DNA of 64,000 nucleotides, taken from positions 53,385-117,384 of the forward strand of contig NZ_JNJY01000001.1 of NCBI RefSeq assembly GCF_000701825.1. The letters are read 5' to 3'. The notes under the pieces are model-generated. The model searched no databases. It was not told the DNA's origin and saw nothing but the letters and a program-made list of their open reading frames with translations. The position numbers and the translations under genes were made by a program. Within the stretch, counting starts at the first letter, position 1, and every line of letters begins with the position of its first letter. This stretch comes from Mycoplasma collis ATCC 35278 (GTDB taxonomy: Bacteria; Bacillota_I; Bacilli_A; Mycoplasmatales; Metamycoplasmataceae). Below are positions 1-8,476 of this stretch, one piece after another.

Positions 1-708
1 GATTTTCTTTTCATCAAATTTTGATTTATTATCATCTTTTTTAATTCAATCTAAAAAACCTGTTGATAAATTTCCATGTTCTGGCCCTGCCAAAACTCAA
101 ACATTTATATCTTCAGTTAATAATTGATTATAAGTGTCATGAAGGCTATATTCACTTGAAAAATCAACATAATCAAAATAAGTTTTAGAATTATAATCAG
201 CAAATCTTTCTATTCCTCTATAGAGTGAGTTGTTGATATTTTCGTCGTAAATACTTTCTTGAGGCTTAACTAATTTAATTTTGTATCTTCCATTTTCAAT
301 AACTTCATTTATTTTAGAACTTATTAAATCACTTTCAAAAATTTCAGGATAATTTTCATAGCCTCTTTGATAAAGTTTGTTATTTAATTGGAATTTTATT
401 TCAGAAAACTCATATTTATAAAAACCATAATTATCAATGATTTTGTTTAATTCTTCCTTTAATATTTGCTCTTTCATCTCATAAGTTAATTTTTGATTAT
501 TATCATTATCTTTTCTTTGGAAATTACCTGGATTAGTTATAAAATCACCAGATTTTGACACACCTATTGTTTTTTTGATTTTTGAAGAGATATTACCAAT
601 TTTATCTTTAATTAACCGGGAACATGAAACAGTTGTCATTATTGTAGAAACGCCACCAATAAAACTTAAAAATAGTAGTGTTTTTTTCTTAAAAAATTTA
701 TTTTTCAT
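1..708 (-). CDS. BMP-family substrate-binding lipoprotein (3' part outside window)
   Basis: Surface lipoprotein of the basic membrane protein (BMP) family, solute-binding partners of nucleoside-type ABC importers. The N-terminus is basic (MKNKFFKKK), then hydrophobic, with a lipobox ending VSC near residue 30. The C-terminal part seen here carries LLTEDINVWVL and a following HG, nearly identical to the intact paralogue upstream at 804-2159. One TGA (Trp) lies at 97-99. A second in-frame ATG at 730-732 is possible, but the ATG at 706-708 directly precedes the basic signal peptide and sits 6 nt from a TATAAT box. The gene runs off the window, so its length and integrity are unknown. Ligand specificity is inferred only from the family. 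Confidence 0.85.
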
Positions 709-714
709 AAAAAA

Positions 715-720
715 ATTATA
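715..720 (-). promoter_or_regulatory. -10 box, possibly leaderless promoter
   Basis: TATAAT on the minus strand ends 6 nt before the preferred ATG of the lipoprotein gene. No Shine-Dalgarno sequence is visible between them, so transcription may begin at or next to the start codon. No good -35 hexamer is visible. Confidence 0.5.
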
Positions 721-723
721 CAA

Positions 724-771
724 AAAAAACATATTTTTTTTAAAATTTTAATTAGTAAAAATATGTTTTTT
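724..771 (-). terminator. Hairpin between the two BMP lipoprotein genes
   Basis: Arms 724-738 and 757-771 form a perfect 15-bp inverted repeat (AAAAAACATATTTTT). On the minus strand it ends in a run of eight T. It lies downstream of the 804-2159 gene and immediately upstream of the next gene's -10 box, so it should separate the two transcripts. Confidence 0.65.
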
Positions 772-803
772 ATATATAAAAAATGTTATTTAAATTAAAA
801 ATT

Positions 804-2159
804 TTAATTTGATTCATTGTTTATTTTTTTAACTAGTTCATTCAGTTTACTAACTTGATCATCCGTTGCGCCTATAAAAACATCAATAATGTTTAAATTA
901 GAATTGTTTTTTGTTAATTCTATAAATTTTTCTTTAGCATAATTTAATGCTTCTTGCGCTTTGTTTTTCTTTTGAATATCTTTAAATGAATTATCCGAAA
1001 CATCAACTGCTTGTTTATTTATGCCTTCGAAAATAGTTAAATTTTTTGAATTACTATTAAATTCATTAATTAAGCTATCGCTAGGTAAATTTTCTTTTAA
1101 ATATAAATCTCTTAAAACTCTGAATACTGTAGAACCTAATCTTTTTTCAATAGATGTAAAGAATTTATCGGAATTTGCGATATATTCTTTACTTTGATCA
1201 GTATCAACTCCAATAACTAATTGATCGATGTTATTTTTTTTAATTGCTTCTAATACTATATCGGTAAATGGACCTGAAACAGGTAAAATAATTTTTGGTT
1301 TGTTAGTTGCAACAATGTTATTAACTTTTGTTATTTTATCAGAAGCTTTTAAGTCAAAACCTATATCAAGATCTAGTGTTTCATGTGATAATTTAACTTT
1401 GTTATTAGTATTATCTTGATTTCAAGAATAAATTCCGCCTAAAAATCCAGCAATAAAGTCGGTAACTCCTGCTTTACTCCCTCCTCCAAATGTAGCTAAA
1501 GTTCTTTTAGATGCATCTGTTTCAGTATCAGTTAAATATTTAGCAGCTGCATAACCAGCTACTCAAGCCGCTTCATTAGTTTTGTACATTAATGAAATAA
1601 AACTACCTGGTCTCATCGATGTATCATTAGGTGGTAAGTTTCAATCCACACCTACTACAATTATTTTCTTATTATCAAATTTTGATTTATTATTTTCTTT
1701 TTTAAGTCAATTTAGAAAACCTGTTCCAGGTAATCCATGAGTAAACCCTGATAAAACTCAAACATTTATATCTTCAGTTAATAATTTATCATATGCATCA
1801 TGAAGTTTTTCATCAGATGTTGCATTAAAATATCCTGCTTCACTTTCTTTTGAATTAGCTAAAGCAGCAAAATTTCTAATAGCTTCATAAATTGATTGAT
1901 TAAAACTATTATCATCAACACTTCCTGCTGCTGTAATTAATTTAATTTTTAATTTATTGTGTTTAGTTTCATCTTGGGAAGCTGTTTTAATAGCTTGTGA
2001 TGATGAATTGACTAATTCAGTAATTCCAGCAACATTAGTTGTAGGTTTTTCTACTTTTTTATCTGTTCCACATGAAACAACAGTAGCTATAGTAGCTATT
2101 GATGCTAAAGAACCTAATGTTAATAATATTTTTTTATTTAATAAATTTTTCTTTTTCAT
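804..2159 (-). CDS. BMP-family substrate-binding lipoprotein
   Basis: 451-residue surface lipoprotein of the BMP/Med family (periplasmic-binding fold; family members bind purine nucleosides or act as surface antigens such as P48). A basic N-terminus (MKKKNLLNKK) and hydrophobic core lead to a lipobox ending VVSC near residue 30. Family landmarks are a SVDDNSFNQ segment, the WVLSGFTHG motif, then IIVVGVDWNLPP, the glycine-rich FGGGSKAGV and PVSGPFTDIV. Several Trp codons are TGA, so the gene looks broken under the standard code. It is followed by a paralogue (1-708). No ABC ATPase or permease gene for it lies in the window; they may lie beyond the left edge. Confidence 0.9.
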
Positions 2160-2166
2160 AGTTAAA

Positions 2167-2172
2167 ATTATA
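2167..2172 (-). promoter_or_regulatory. -10 box, possibly leaderless promoter
   Basis: TATAAT on the minus strand is separated from the ATG of the BMP lipoprotein by 7 nt (TTTAACT) with no ribosome binding site. The arrangement mirrors the paralogue's promoter at 715-720. Confidence 0.5.
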
Positions 2173-2177
2173 TAAAA

Positions 2178-2230
2178 AAAATAAGCTTTTTATAAATATT
2201 TTAAAAAACTTATTATAAAACGCTTATTTT
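2178..2230 (-). terminator. Terminator of the infC-rpmI-rplT-rpmB operon
   Basis: Just after the rpmB stop, the minus strand carries ATAAGC plus TTTTATAA pairing with TTATAAAA plus GCTTAT, a long stem with small bulges, ending in a run of T. It abuts the -10 box of the next gene. Confidence 0.65.
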
Positions 2231-2244
2231 TTAGTTATATTTTT

Positions 2245-2442
2245 TTAGTTAATAATACCTTTTTTTCTAAGGGTTCTTGCAGTTTTAGCACTTACTTTTA
2301 AAGTAACTTCTCTGCCATTAATATCTTTATATTGAATTTTTTGTAAGTTTAATCTAAAAGTTCTTTTAGTTGCATTTAATGCATGTGATCTGTTATTACC
2401 AACCATTGGACCTTTTCCAGTGATATCATCTCTTCTTGCCAT
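2245..2442 (-). CDS. rpmB: 50S ribosomal protein L28
   Basis: 65 residues, normal length for L28. It opens [13 protein letters not shown] followed by [12 protein letters not shown], the family signature. It is the last gene of the infC-rpmI-rplT-rpmB run, 27 nt after the rplT stop and preceded by an AAAGGAGA ribosome binding site. In many bacteria rpmB lies elsewhere, so its place behind rplT suggests shared control by the infC leader. Followed by a terminator. Confidence 0.95.
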   Translation of the reverse strand: MARRDDITGKGPMVGNNRSHALNATKRTFRLNLQKIQYKDINGREVTLKVSAKTARTLRKKGIIN

Positions 2443-2469
2443 GATTCTCCTTTATTTTTATAAATTATT

Positions 2470-2814
2470 TTATTTGTTAACTTGTTCAACAATTGATTTA
2501 AATACTTCAGGTTGATGGATTGCTAATTCAGATAACATTTTTCTGTTAATTTCAATATTAGCTTTTTTAAGATTATTAATTAATTGAGAATATGTAACAC
2601 CTAATGGTCTTGATGCTGCATTAATTCTAGCTATTCAAAGTTTTCTAAATTCTCTTTTTAATTGTTTTCTATCTCTAAAAGCATAAGTTCAAGATTTAAC
2701 AACTGCTTGTTTAGCTACTTTAAAACCGATTGATTTATGTCCTCAATAACCTTTAGCTAATTTTATTCATTTTTTTCTTCTTTGTCTTGTGACAGTTCCG
2801 CCTTTTACTCTCAT
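2470..2814 (-). CDS. rplT: 50S ribosomal protein L20
   Basis: 114 residues, full length. It starts [16 protein letters not shown] and contains [19 protein letters not shown], diagnostic for L20. Four Trp codons are TGA, which hides the gene under the standard code. L20 binds 23S rRNA during early 50S assembly. In low-GC bacteria it also represses its own infC-rpmI-rplT operon by binding the leader RNA; a candidate leader sits at 3831-3885. Confidence 0.95.
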
Positions 2815-2885
2815 AATTTTTCCTTTTTATTATAATTTTTAATAATTTATCTTTTTTAAAATATATTTATGTTAATTAATATATT

Positions 2886-3074
2886 TTAAAAAAGTCCTTT
2901 TAATCTTTTGAAATCTGATTTTGATAATAAGGTTGCTTTTCTAGATTGTCTTTTTTGTTTAGTAGACTTATTTTGTGCTAAGTGCGAAGTATATGCTTTA
3001 CCTCTTTTTACTTTACCAGTTCCAGTTTTTTTCAATCTTTTTTTCAAAGATGATTTAGTTTTCATTTTTGGCAT
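2886..3074 (-). CDS. rpmI: 50S ribosomal protein L35
   Basis: 62 residues from the ATG giving [13 protein letters not shown], the canonical L35 N-terminus; an ATG three codons upstream is less likely. Highly basic, ending FKRLKGLF. The 5' end overlaps the infC 3' end by about 20 nt in another frame, which suggests translational coupling within infC-rpmI-rplT-rpmB. Confidence 0.93.
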   Translation of the reverse strand: MPKMKTKSSLKKRLKKTGTGKVKRGKAYTSHLAQNKSTKQKRQSRKATLLSKSDFKRLKGLF

Positions 3075-3696
3075 TTGAATCAATAGTCCCTTTCTCTTTT
3101 TGTAATTCTTGTTTTTCTTGTTTTGAACTTGTTAAATTTGGTTTTTTCTTTTTATCTCTTTCGATATACATATCTAAAAATCTCTCATTAGGTTGACTAT
3201 CTTTAGTGATTTTAGCGATATCTTCAACAAATTCAAAAAATTTATCAAGAATATTTTTACCTAATTCAGGACGTGACATTTCACGACCTTTAAATTTTAA
3301 TGAAACCTTAACCCTATCACCATCTAAAAGAAATTCTCTTGCTTTTTTAGCTTTTGTTTCGATATCATTAATATTAATTCTTGCTGATAATCTTATTTCT
3401 TTATTATTAACAAAAGTTTGCTTTTCTTTTTGTTGTTTTTGCTTTTTCTTTCTTTCGTATTTAAATTTGCCATAATCCATCATTTTTGCAATAGGTCTTG
3501 GTGTTCCGCTTGAATTATCAATGTTTATAATAACTAAATCTAATCTTTCTTCTTTAGCTAATTTAATTGCATCTTCTTTGTTTAATACACCTATTTGTTC
3601 ATTTTCTTGACTAAGAACAAACATTTTTTTGAAAGGAATAGCATCATTAACCATATGTTCTGGTTGCGGTTTCTTTTTATTATTTAGTTTATTAAT
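3055..3696 (-). CDS. infC: Translation initiation factor IF-3 (AUU start)
   Basis: IF-3 binds the 30S subunit, prevents premature 50S joining and checks the start codon. The N-terminal domain is followed by the C-terminal domain (KEIRLSARI...[13 protein letters not shown]...[13 protein letters not shown]), then a Lys/Glu-rich tail of about 30 residues. The first ATG (3652-3654) gives [10 protein letters not shown], but the frame stays open upstream to an ATT at 3694-3696 placed 5 nt after a good AAGGAG. That adds 14 residues ([13 protein letters not shown] between the start and MVND). Use of AUU by infC is a known self-regulatory feature, so I chose it. Protein 213 residues. Confidence 0.85.
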   Translation of the reverse strand: MNKLNNKKKPQPEHMVNDAIPFKKMFVLSQENEQIGVLNKEDAIKLAKEERLDLVIINIDNSSGTPRPIAKMMDYGKFKYERKKKQKQQKEKQTFVNNKEIRLSARININDIETKAKKAREFLLDGDRVKVSLKFKGREMSRPELGKNILDKFFEFVEDIAKITKDSQPNERFLDMYIERDKKKKPNLTSSKQEKQELQKEKGTIDSNAKNEN

Positions 3697-3722
3697 ATTT
3701 ACTCCTTAAAAAATTAAATATA

Positions 3723-3749
3723 CTAAAAAAAGTGGATTTTTCCACTTCT
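3723..3749 (-). terminator. Attenuator-like hairpin in the infC leader
   Basis: On the minus strand AAGTGGA, a 4-nt loop, TCCACTT and then a T run make a classic intrinsic terminator about 25 nt before the infC ribosome binding site. With the structured element at 3831-3885 upstream, this fits transcription attenuation of the infC operon rather than plain termination. Confidence 0.65.
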
Positions 3750-3830
3750 TTAAACCAACAATTAATTATAAATAAAATAATATATTTAAAAAATAATAAG
3801 ATTAATTTTCAAAATATACTGAATAATAAT

Positions 3831-3885
3831 TGTAGTAAACCCAGGGAATGATCCCTTAGGTGAGAAGTGAATCTACTTTCTGCAA
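3831..3885 (-). promoter_or_regulatory. Candidate ribosomal-protein (L20-type) leader RNA of infC operon
   Basis: On the minus strand this non-coding block folds as AGTAGA pairing with TTTACT (closing helix), inside which ACC/GGT and GGGA/TCCC helices enclose a TCAT loop; CTTCTCACC lies in the internal region. It stands out by GC content from its AT-rich surroundings and sits between tRNA-Ile and infC, ahead of an intrinsic terminator. Low-GC bacteria place an L20-binding leader here. Assignment is from position and structure, not a covariance search. Confidence 0.55.
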
Positions 3886-3935
3886 TTTTTATTTGCTTTT
3901 AAATTATAACTTTTTTTTAAAAAAAATAAAGAAAA

Positions 3936-3959
3936 AACACAATTTAAATAAATTGTGTT
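3936..3959 (-). terminator. Terminator after tRNA-Ile
   Basis: Perfect 10-bp stem AACACAATTT / AAATTGTGTT with a 4-nt loop, followed on the minus strand by a T-rich tract. It lies just after tRNA-Ile and closes the rplM-rpsI-tRNA transcription unit. Confidence 0.75.
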
Positions 3960-3975
3960 GGTCAATAAATTGAAA

Positions 3976-4052
3976 TGGTGGGAACGAATGGGATCGAACC
4001 ATCGACCTCACGATTATCAGTCGTGTGCTCTAACCATCTGAGCTACGCTCCC
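3976..4052 (-). tRNA. tRNA-Ile (GAT)
   Basis: 77-nt cloverleaf including encoded CCA. The acceptor arm begins GGGAGCG; the D arm is GCTCAGATGGTTAGAGC; the anticodon loop CTGATAA reads GAT; the T arm contains GGTTCGATCC. It lies 77 nt after rpsI on the same strand. Confidence 0.97.
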
Positions 4053-4129
4053 TTAAATAATTAAAGCAAAAATAAAATTGCTTTAATATTATAACAAAAA
4101 AATAAAAAAATATTGTATATTTTTTAAAA

Positions 4130-4525
4130 TTAACGTTTTGAAAATTGTCTTGCTCTACGAGCTTTTCTAAGTCCGTATTTTTTACGTTCTTTGCTTCTTG
4201 CATCTCTTGTAAGCATTTTAAACTCTTTTAATTTAGCTTTATAATCTTCTGAAGCAGATAATAAAGCTCTAGCAATTCCAAGTCTAATAGCCCCAGCTTG
4301 TCCTGAAAGCCCTCCACCTTTAGCTATAACATTAATATCGAAAGTGTTTTCAGTTTCAGTAATAGCAAATGGTTGTAAAGCATCTTTAATTAATAAATCT
4401 TGCATTAAATATTTTTTAGCTTCGATTTTATTAATTGTAAATTTACCAGTTCCTGAAGTTAAAGTTACTCTTGCAGTTGAAGATTTTCTTCTTCCTGTTC
4501 CTTTATAAATAATTTTGTCATTCAT
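4130..4525 (-). CDS. rpsI: 30S ribosomal protein S9
   Basis: 131 residues. Contains [14 protein letters not shown] near the N-terminus, [19 protein letters not shown] in the middle, and the basic tail [11 protein letters not shown] that reaches the ribosomal P site. The ATG overlaps the rplM stop by one base (TAATG), implying coupled translation. Confidence 0.96.
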   Translation of the reverse strand: MNDKIIYKGTGRRKSSTARVTLTSGTGKFTINKIEAKKYLMQDLLIKDALQPFAITETENTFDINVIAKGGGLSGQAGAIRLGIARALLSASEDYKAKLKEFKMLTRDARSKERKKYGLRKARRARQFSKR

Positions 4526-4968
4526 TATTTAAATACCACCTCTAGTTTTTCTGGTTTTTGTGCTTGATGTTTATGTTCAGGTCCTGGATAAACAAATAAA
4601 TTAACAATTTGTCTACGCCCTAATTTTGTATGTGGAATCATTCCTTTGATTGCTTTTTCTAATAATGCAGCAGGTTTTTTCTTTCTTAAATTAGCGGCAT
4701 TAATTTTTTTAAGTCCACCTGGATAACCTGAGTGAGAATAGTAAATTTTATCTTCTTCTTTATTAGCGCTTAAAATAACTTTTTCAGCGTTGATAATAAT
4801 GATGTTATCACCCATATCAACATTTCTAGTAAAAGTAGGTAAATGTTTTCCTCTTAAACGATTAGCAACAAATGTTGCTAATCTTCCTAAAATTTGACCT
4901 TCGGCATCAACAACAAATCATTTTTTTTCAACTTCTAAATGTTTTACAATAGTAGTTTGTCTCATCAT
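4525..4968 (-). CDS. rplM: 50S ribosomal protein L13
   Basis: 147 residues. [18 protein letters not shown] in the N-terminal part and [18 protein letters not shown] near the C-terminus identify L13, an early 50S assembly protein. The Trp codon is TGA. Two adjacent ATGs (MM) follow an AAGGAG; the first is used here. Forms rplM-rpsI, placed directly after rplQ as in many Firmicutes. Confidence 0.95.
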
Positions 4969-4989
4969 AATTTTTATTCTCCTTTCTTG

Positions 4990-5352
4990 TTATACTAATT
5001 CAATAATAGCGATTGGTGCATTATCACCAGAACGGTTAGGTAATTTTAAAATTCTTGTATAACCACCATTACGTTCTTTATATTTTGGACCTAAAACATC
5101 AAATAAATGACTTAAAGCGCTTTTATTATTTTTAGTTTCAACATTTCTTAAAAATGCTGCTGCTAAACGACGAGAAGCTAAAGTATTAGTTTTAGCTCTA
5201 GTAATTAAACGATCAACATGCTTTCTTAATTCTTTAGCTCTTGCTAATGTTGTTGTAATTCTACCATGAACTATAATATCAGTAGCTAATGAACGTAAAA
5301 CATGTTTTCTTCATGCTGAATTTCTTCTAAATAATTGTGTAGGATTTGCCAT
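4990..5352 (-). CDS. rplQ: 50S ribosomal protein L17
   Basis: 120 residues, full length. N-terminus [20 protein letters not shown] and the C-terminal [20 protein letters not shown] are typical of L17. Contains one TGA Trp. It is the last gene of the alpha operon, ending 22 nt before rplM. Confidence 0.95.
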
Positions 5353-5355
5353 TTT

Positions 5356-6360
5356 CTAATCTCCTTTCTTTTTTAGAACAATTCCATGTTCTTTTAATTT
5401 ATCAATAATTTCTTGAATTGACTTTTTACCTAAATTTTTAATATTATGTAATTCTTCTTCATCAATTTTTTCTAAATCTAATAATGTTTTAAATCCTGTT
5501 CTTTTTAGTGCATTTAAAGATCTAACGGTTAAATTAAGTTCTGTAATTTCGATTAATTTAGCTTTAGGAATTTCTTCTTTTACTTTTTCTTTTTCAAAAA
5601 ATTCTTGTTCATCAAATTCTAAATGTTCACTTTGGGAAATTATTTTTAAATGTACCATTAAAATTTTAGCTGCTTCATTAATTGCTTCTTTAGCAGAAAC
5701 TGTTCCATCAGTTTGAATGTGAAATTCTAATTTTTCTTGAATGATATTAGAAGCTGAATTAAGTTCTGCAACATCAAAATTAATATTAATAACTGGAGAA
5801 AAATCTGAATCTATTGCAATGTATTTACCACTTTTTAATTTGGATTCAAATTTTGGACTAAGTTCTAAAATTGTTTTTTTATTTTCTTCAAATGAAACAA
5901 AGCCACGTCCCATTAAAAGAAAGATTTCCAATTTAAGAACACCAACTTTTTTAACTTTTGCAATAACTTGATCACCATTTATAATTTTAACCCCTGGAGG
6001 TAAAGTTAAATCATTAGCTGTTATTTCACCATCAAGATCTTTATCTAAAGATACTTTAACTGGTTCTTTTTCAATAAAAATTTCAGGATTGAAAATAAAT
6101 TTAATTTTTTTAATATTATTTAAAATTCTAACAACATCTTCTTCTACATAATCAATTGCACTAAATTCGTGATTAACATCTTCAATTCTGACAGCGAAAG
6201 GTGCTACAGAACTTACTGAAGATAATAATGTTCTTCTAAGTGCAATACCAATTGTATTAGCGAACCCACGGTCTAAAGGTTCAAGAACAAATGTTGATTG
6301 ATGATCAGATATTTTTTTATCTAAATTCTCTTTATAAAAAATTTTTGTTAATTTTTGCAT
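5356..6360 (-). CDS. rpoA: RNA polymerase alpha subunit
   Basis: 334 residues. The N-terminal dimerisation domain (about 1-230) contains EPLDRGFANTIGIALRRTLL. An acidic linker leads to the C-terminal domain (about 265-330) with LTVRSLNALKRTGF and NLGKKSIQEI, the helix-hairpin-helix that contacts UP elements and activators. Normal length; no TGA codons. Stands between rpsK and rplQ as in the standard alpha operon. Confidence 0.97.
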   Translation of the reverse strand: MQKLTKIFYKENLDKKISDHQSTFVLEPLDRGFANTIGIALRRTLLSSVSSVAPFAVRIEDVNHEFSAIDYVEEDVVRILNNIKKIKFIFNPEIFIEKEPVKVSLDKDLDGEITANDLTLPPGVKIINGDQVIAKVKKVGVLKLEIFLLMGRGFVSFEENKKTILELSPKFESKLKSGKYIAIDSDFSPVININFDVAELNSASNIIQEKLEFHIQTDGTVSAKEAINEAAKILMVHLKIISQSEHLEFDEQEFFEKEKVKEEIPKAKLIEITELNLTVRSLNALKRTGFKTLLDLEKIDEEELHNIKNLGKKSIQEIIDKLKEHGIVLKKKGD

Positions 6361-6380
6361 ATTTGTTCCTGATGATGATA

Positions 6381-6785
6381 TTATCTTTTAGTTTCTCTTT
6401 TAAATACTTTTCTTGGAGGTCTAGTTCCATTATGAGGAATAGGGGTTACATCTTTAATTTCAGTAACTGTAATTCCAGATACTTCAATTTGTTTTCTAGC
6501 TGCATCTTTCCCAGCGCCTAAACCTTTTAAGTTAACTTTTACTTCTTTAATTCCGTGTTCTTTAGCCGCTTCAGAAGCTGCCGCTGCTGCCAGTCCTGCT
6601 GCATAAGGGGTTTTCTTTTTAGTCCCTTTATAACCAATAGCACCTGAAGAAGATCAAGCAATAACATTACCATCTAAATCAGAAAAAGTCACGATTGTAT
6701 TTTGATGTGTTGAATGAATATGTGCAATTCCAGAAACAACATTTTTTCTTTTTGCTTTAGATTTTTTTTTGTTATCTTTCGCCAT
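6381..6785 (-). CDS. rpsK: 30S ribosomal protein S11
   Basis: 134 residues. [19 protein letters not shown] and the C-terminal [17 protein letters not shown] are S11 signatures; the protein lines the mRNA exit cleft of the 30S platform. A TGA Trp before SSSGAIG splits it under the standard code. Lies 2 nt after rpsM. Confidence 0.96.
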
Positions 6786-6787
6786 GA

Positions 6788-7156
6788 TTATTTACCTTTC
6801 TTTCCAGCTACAGTTTTTCTTGGACCTTTTCTAGTACGGGCATTTTTTTGTGTAACTTGACCACGAACTGGAAGCCCTTTTCTGTGTCTAATACCTCTGT
6901 AACATTTAATTTCCATTAATCTTTTGATATTCATTGCAACTTCACGAATTAAATCACCTTCAGTTGTATATTTAGCTGCAGCATCTCTAATTTTACTTAG
7001 TTGTTCTTCAGTTAAATCTTTAACTCTAATATTCGGATCAATATTTGTTGATCTTAAAATTTCTTGTGAAGTAGCTTTTCCAATTCCTTTAATGTATGTC
7101 AAAGAAATTTCTACTCTTTTATTATTAGGAATTTCAATATTTAAAATTCTTGCCAT
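6788..7156 (-). CDS. rpsM: 30S ribosomal protein S13
   Basis: 122 residues. N-terminal [20 protein letters not shown] and the C-terminal [11 protein letters not shown]...TRKGPRKT mark S13, which bridges the 30S head to the 50S subunit and contacts P-site tRNA. Good AAGGAA ribosome binding site. Part of rpmJ-rpsM-rpsK-rpoA-rplQ. Confidence 0.96.
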   Translation of the reverse strand: MARILNIEIPNNKRVEISLTYIKGIGKATSQEILRSTNIDPNIRVKDLTEEQLSKIRDAAAKYTTEGDLIREVAMNIKRLMEIKCYRGIRHRKGLPVRGQVTQKNARTRKGPRKTVAGKKGK

Positions 7157-7175
7157 TTTATTCCTTTCTTAATTA

Positions 7176-7289
7176 TTACCCTTGTCTTTGCTTGTGTTTT
7201 GGTAATAAACAAATTACTCTAATTACACTGTTTCTTTTAATAATTTTGCAATCTTTACAGATTTTTTTTACTGATGCTCTAACTTTCAT
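7176..7289 (-). CDS. rpmJ: 50S ribosomal protein L36
   Basis: 37 residues, [15 protein letters not shown] onward. Cys11, Cys14, Cys27 and His32 form the zinc site of the zinc-type L36. Lies between infA and rpsM as usual. Too short for most automatic callers but unambiguous. Confidence 0.96.
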   Translation of the reverse strand: MKVRASVKKICKDCKIIKRNSVIRVICLLPKHKQRQG

Positions 7290-7299
7290 AGTTCTCCTT

Positions 7300-7518
7300 T
7301 TATTTATGACGGTAAACGATTCTACCTTTTGTTAAATCATAAGGGCTAACTTCAACATCAACTTTATCACCTAAAATAATTTTAATGTGGTGAAGTTTCA
7401 TTTTTCCTGAAATGTGTCCTTTGATTGTAAGATTGTTATCATCTAGTTGAACTAAAAATTCATTTGCATTAAATACTTCAACAATTTTACCAGTCAATTT
7501 AATTGCGTCTTTTGCCAT
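7300..7518 (-). CDS. infA: Translation initiation factor IF-1
   Basis: 72 residues, an exact family length. One OB-fold with [38 protein letters not shown] and [18 protein letters not shown]. Blocks the A site of the 30S during initiation. Located between map and rpmJ as in Firmicutes; the 211-nt gap before it is unusually long for this array and holds a palindrome (7596-7630). Confidence 0.97.
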   Translation of the reverse strand: MAKDAIKLTGKIVEVFNANEFLVQLDDNNLTIKGHISGKMKLHHIKIILGDKVDVEVSPYDLTKGRIVYRHK

Positions 7519-7595
7519 TTTGTAAACAAATACCTCATTTCAAATTAAAAGTTTGTTTATTAATATTAATAAAATATGCAATTTATTTATTTTTT

Positions 7596-7630
7596 GTTTA
7601 TTTAAAAGAAATTGCTACTTTTAAATAAAC
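7596..7630. repeat. 13-bp perfect palindrome upstream of infA
   Basis: GTTTATTTAAAAG, a 9-nt spacer, then its exact reverse complement. It lies in the map-infA gap. No T run follows on the minus strand, so it is not a textbook terminator for map. It could be an operator or an RNA stem in an infA leader. Confidence 0.6.
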
Positions 7631-7729
7631 ACCTGGACTTACAAAAAATAAATTTAATGCCAAGAAATTTATATAAATATAGTTAACAATTATAACATAT
7701 TTTTACTTTTATAATTAGTTTAAATAAAA

Positions 7730-8476
7730 TTAAGTTAATATTTCAGCTTTGCCATTTTTAATTAAAACTGTATGCTCATAATGCGCTGCTTTTTTGTTGC
7801 TTTGCGCAACAACAGTTCAACCATCATTTAAAATTTTTATTTTTGGTGAATCTTGTAAAATCATTGGTTCGATACATATAACCATATTATCTTTTAACAT
7901 TGGTCCAACATTAGTTGTAAAAATATGATTTGGAACCTCTGGTTTTTCATGAAGATTTTTACCAATACCATGACCAGTAAATTCAATTGGAGTGTAAAAT
8001 TCATATTCTTTAATTACATTAAAAATTGCAGCTGATATATCACTTATTTTTGCTTTAGGTTTAATTGCATCAATTCCTGCTTTAAATGATTTTTCTGCAG
8101 CTTCAATTAAACGATCATTTTCATAATTGCTTTTACCAACACTTTTACTAAAAGCTGAATCACTATAATAACCTTTATAAATTACCCCAACATCAATTGA
8201 AATTAAATCATAATCTTTTAAAATTCTATTATCGGGAATGCCGTGGATAAGCTCTTCATTTAATGAAGCACATATTGTGTTGGGAAAACCATAATATTTT
8301 AAAAAAGCAGGTTTGCCACCTCGTTTAACAATTTCATCATAAGCTAATTTATCAATTTCTAATAAACTAACCCCTGGTTTGATGAAATTGTATAAAATTT
8401 TTTTTACTTGCTTTAGAATTTCGCAAGATTTTCTAATTAACTCAATTTCTTGTTCACTTTTAATTAATTTAGCCAT
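7730..8476 (-). CDS. map: Methionine aminopeptidase type I
   Basis: 248 residues. Removes the initiator Met from nascent proteins. The metal ligands are in place: DVGVIYKGYYSDSA (two Asp), GHGIGKNLHE (His), CIEPM (Glu) and HYEHTVLI near the C-terminus (Glu). One TGA Trp follows LNDG. The start overlaps the adk stop by 8 nt, so translation is coupled to adk. Confidence 0.96.

Noticed and set aside
1957..2175. Plus-strand frame opposite the BMP lipoprotein start
   Set aside because: Antisense shadow of the signal-peptide region; no ribosome binding site and composition mirrors the real gene.
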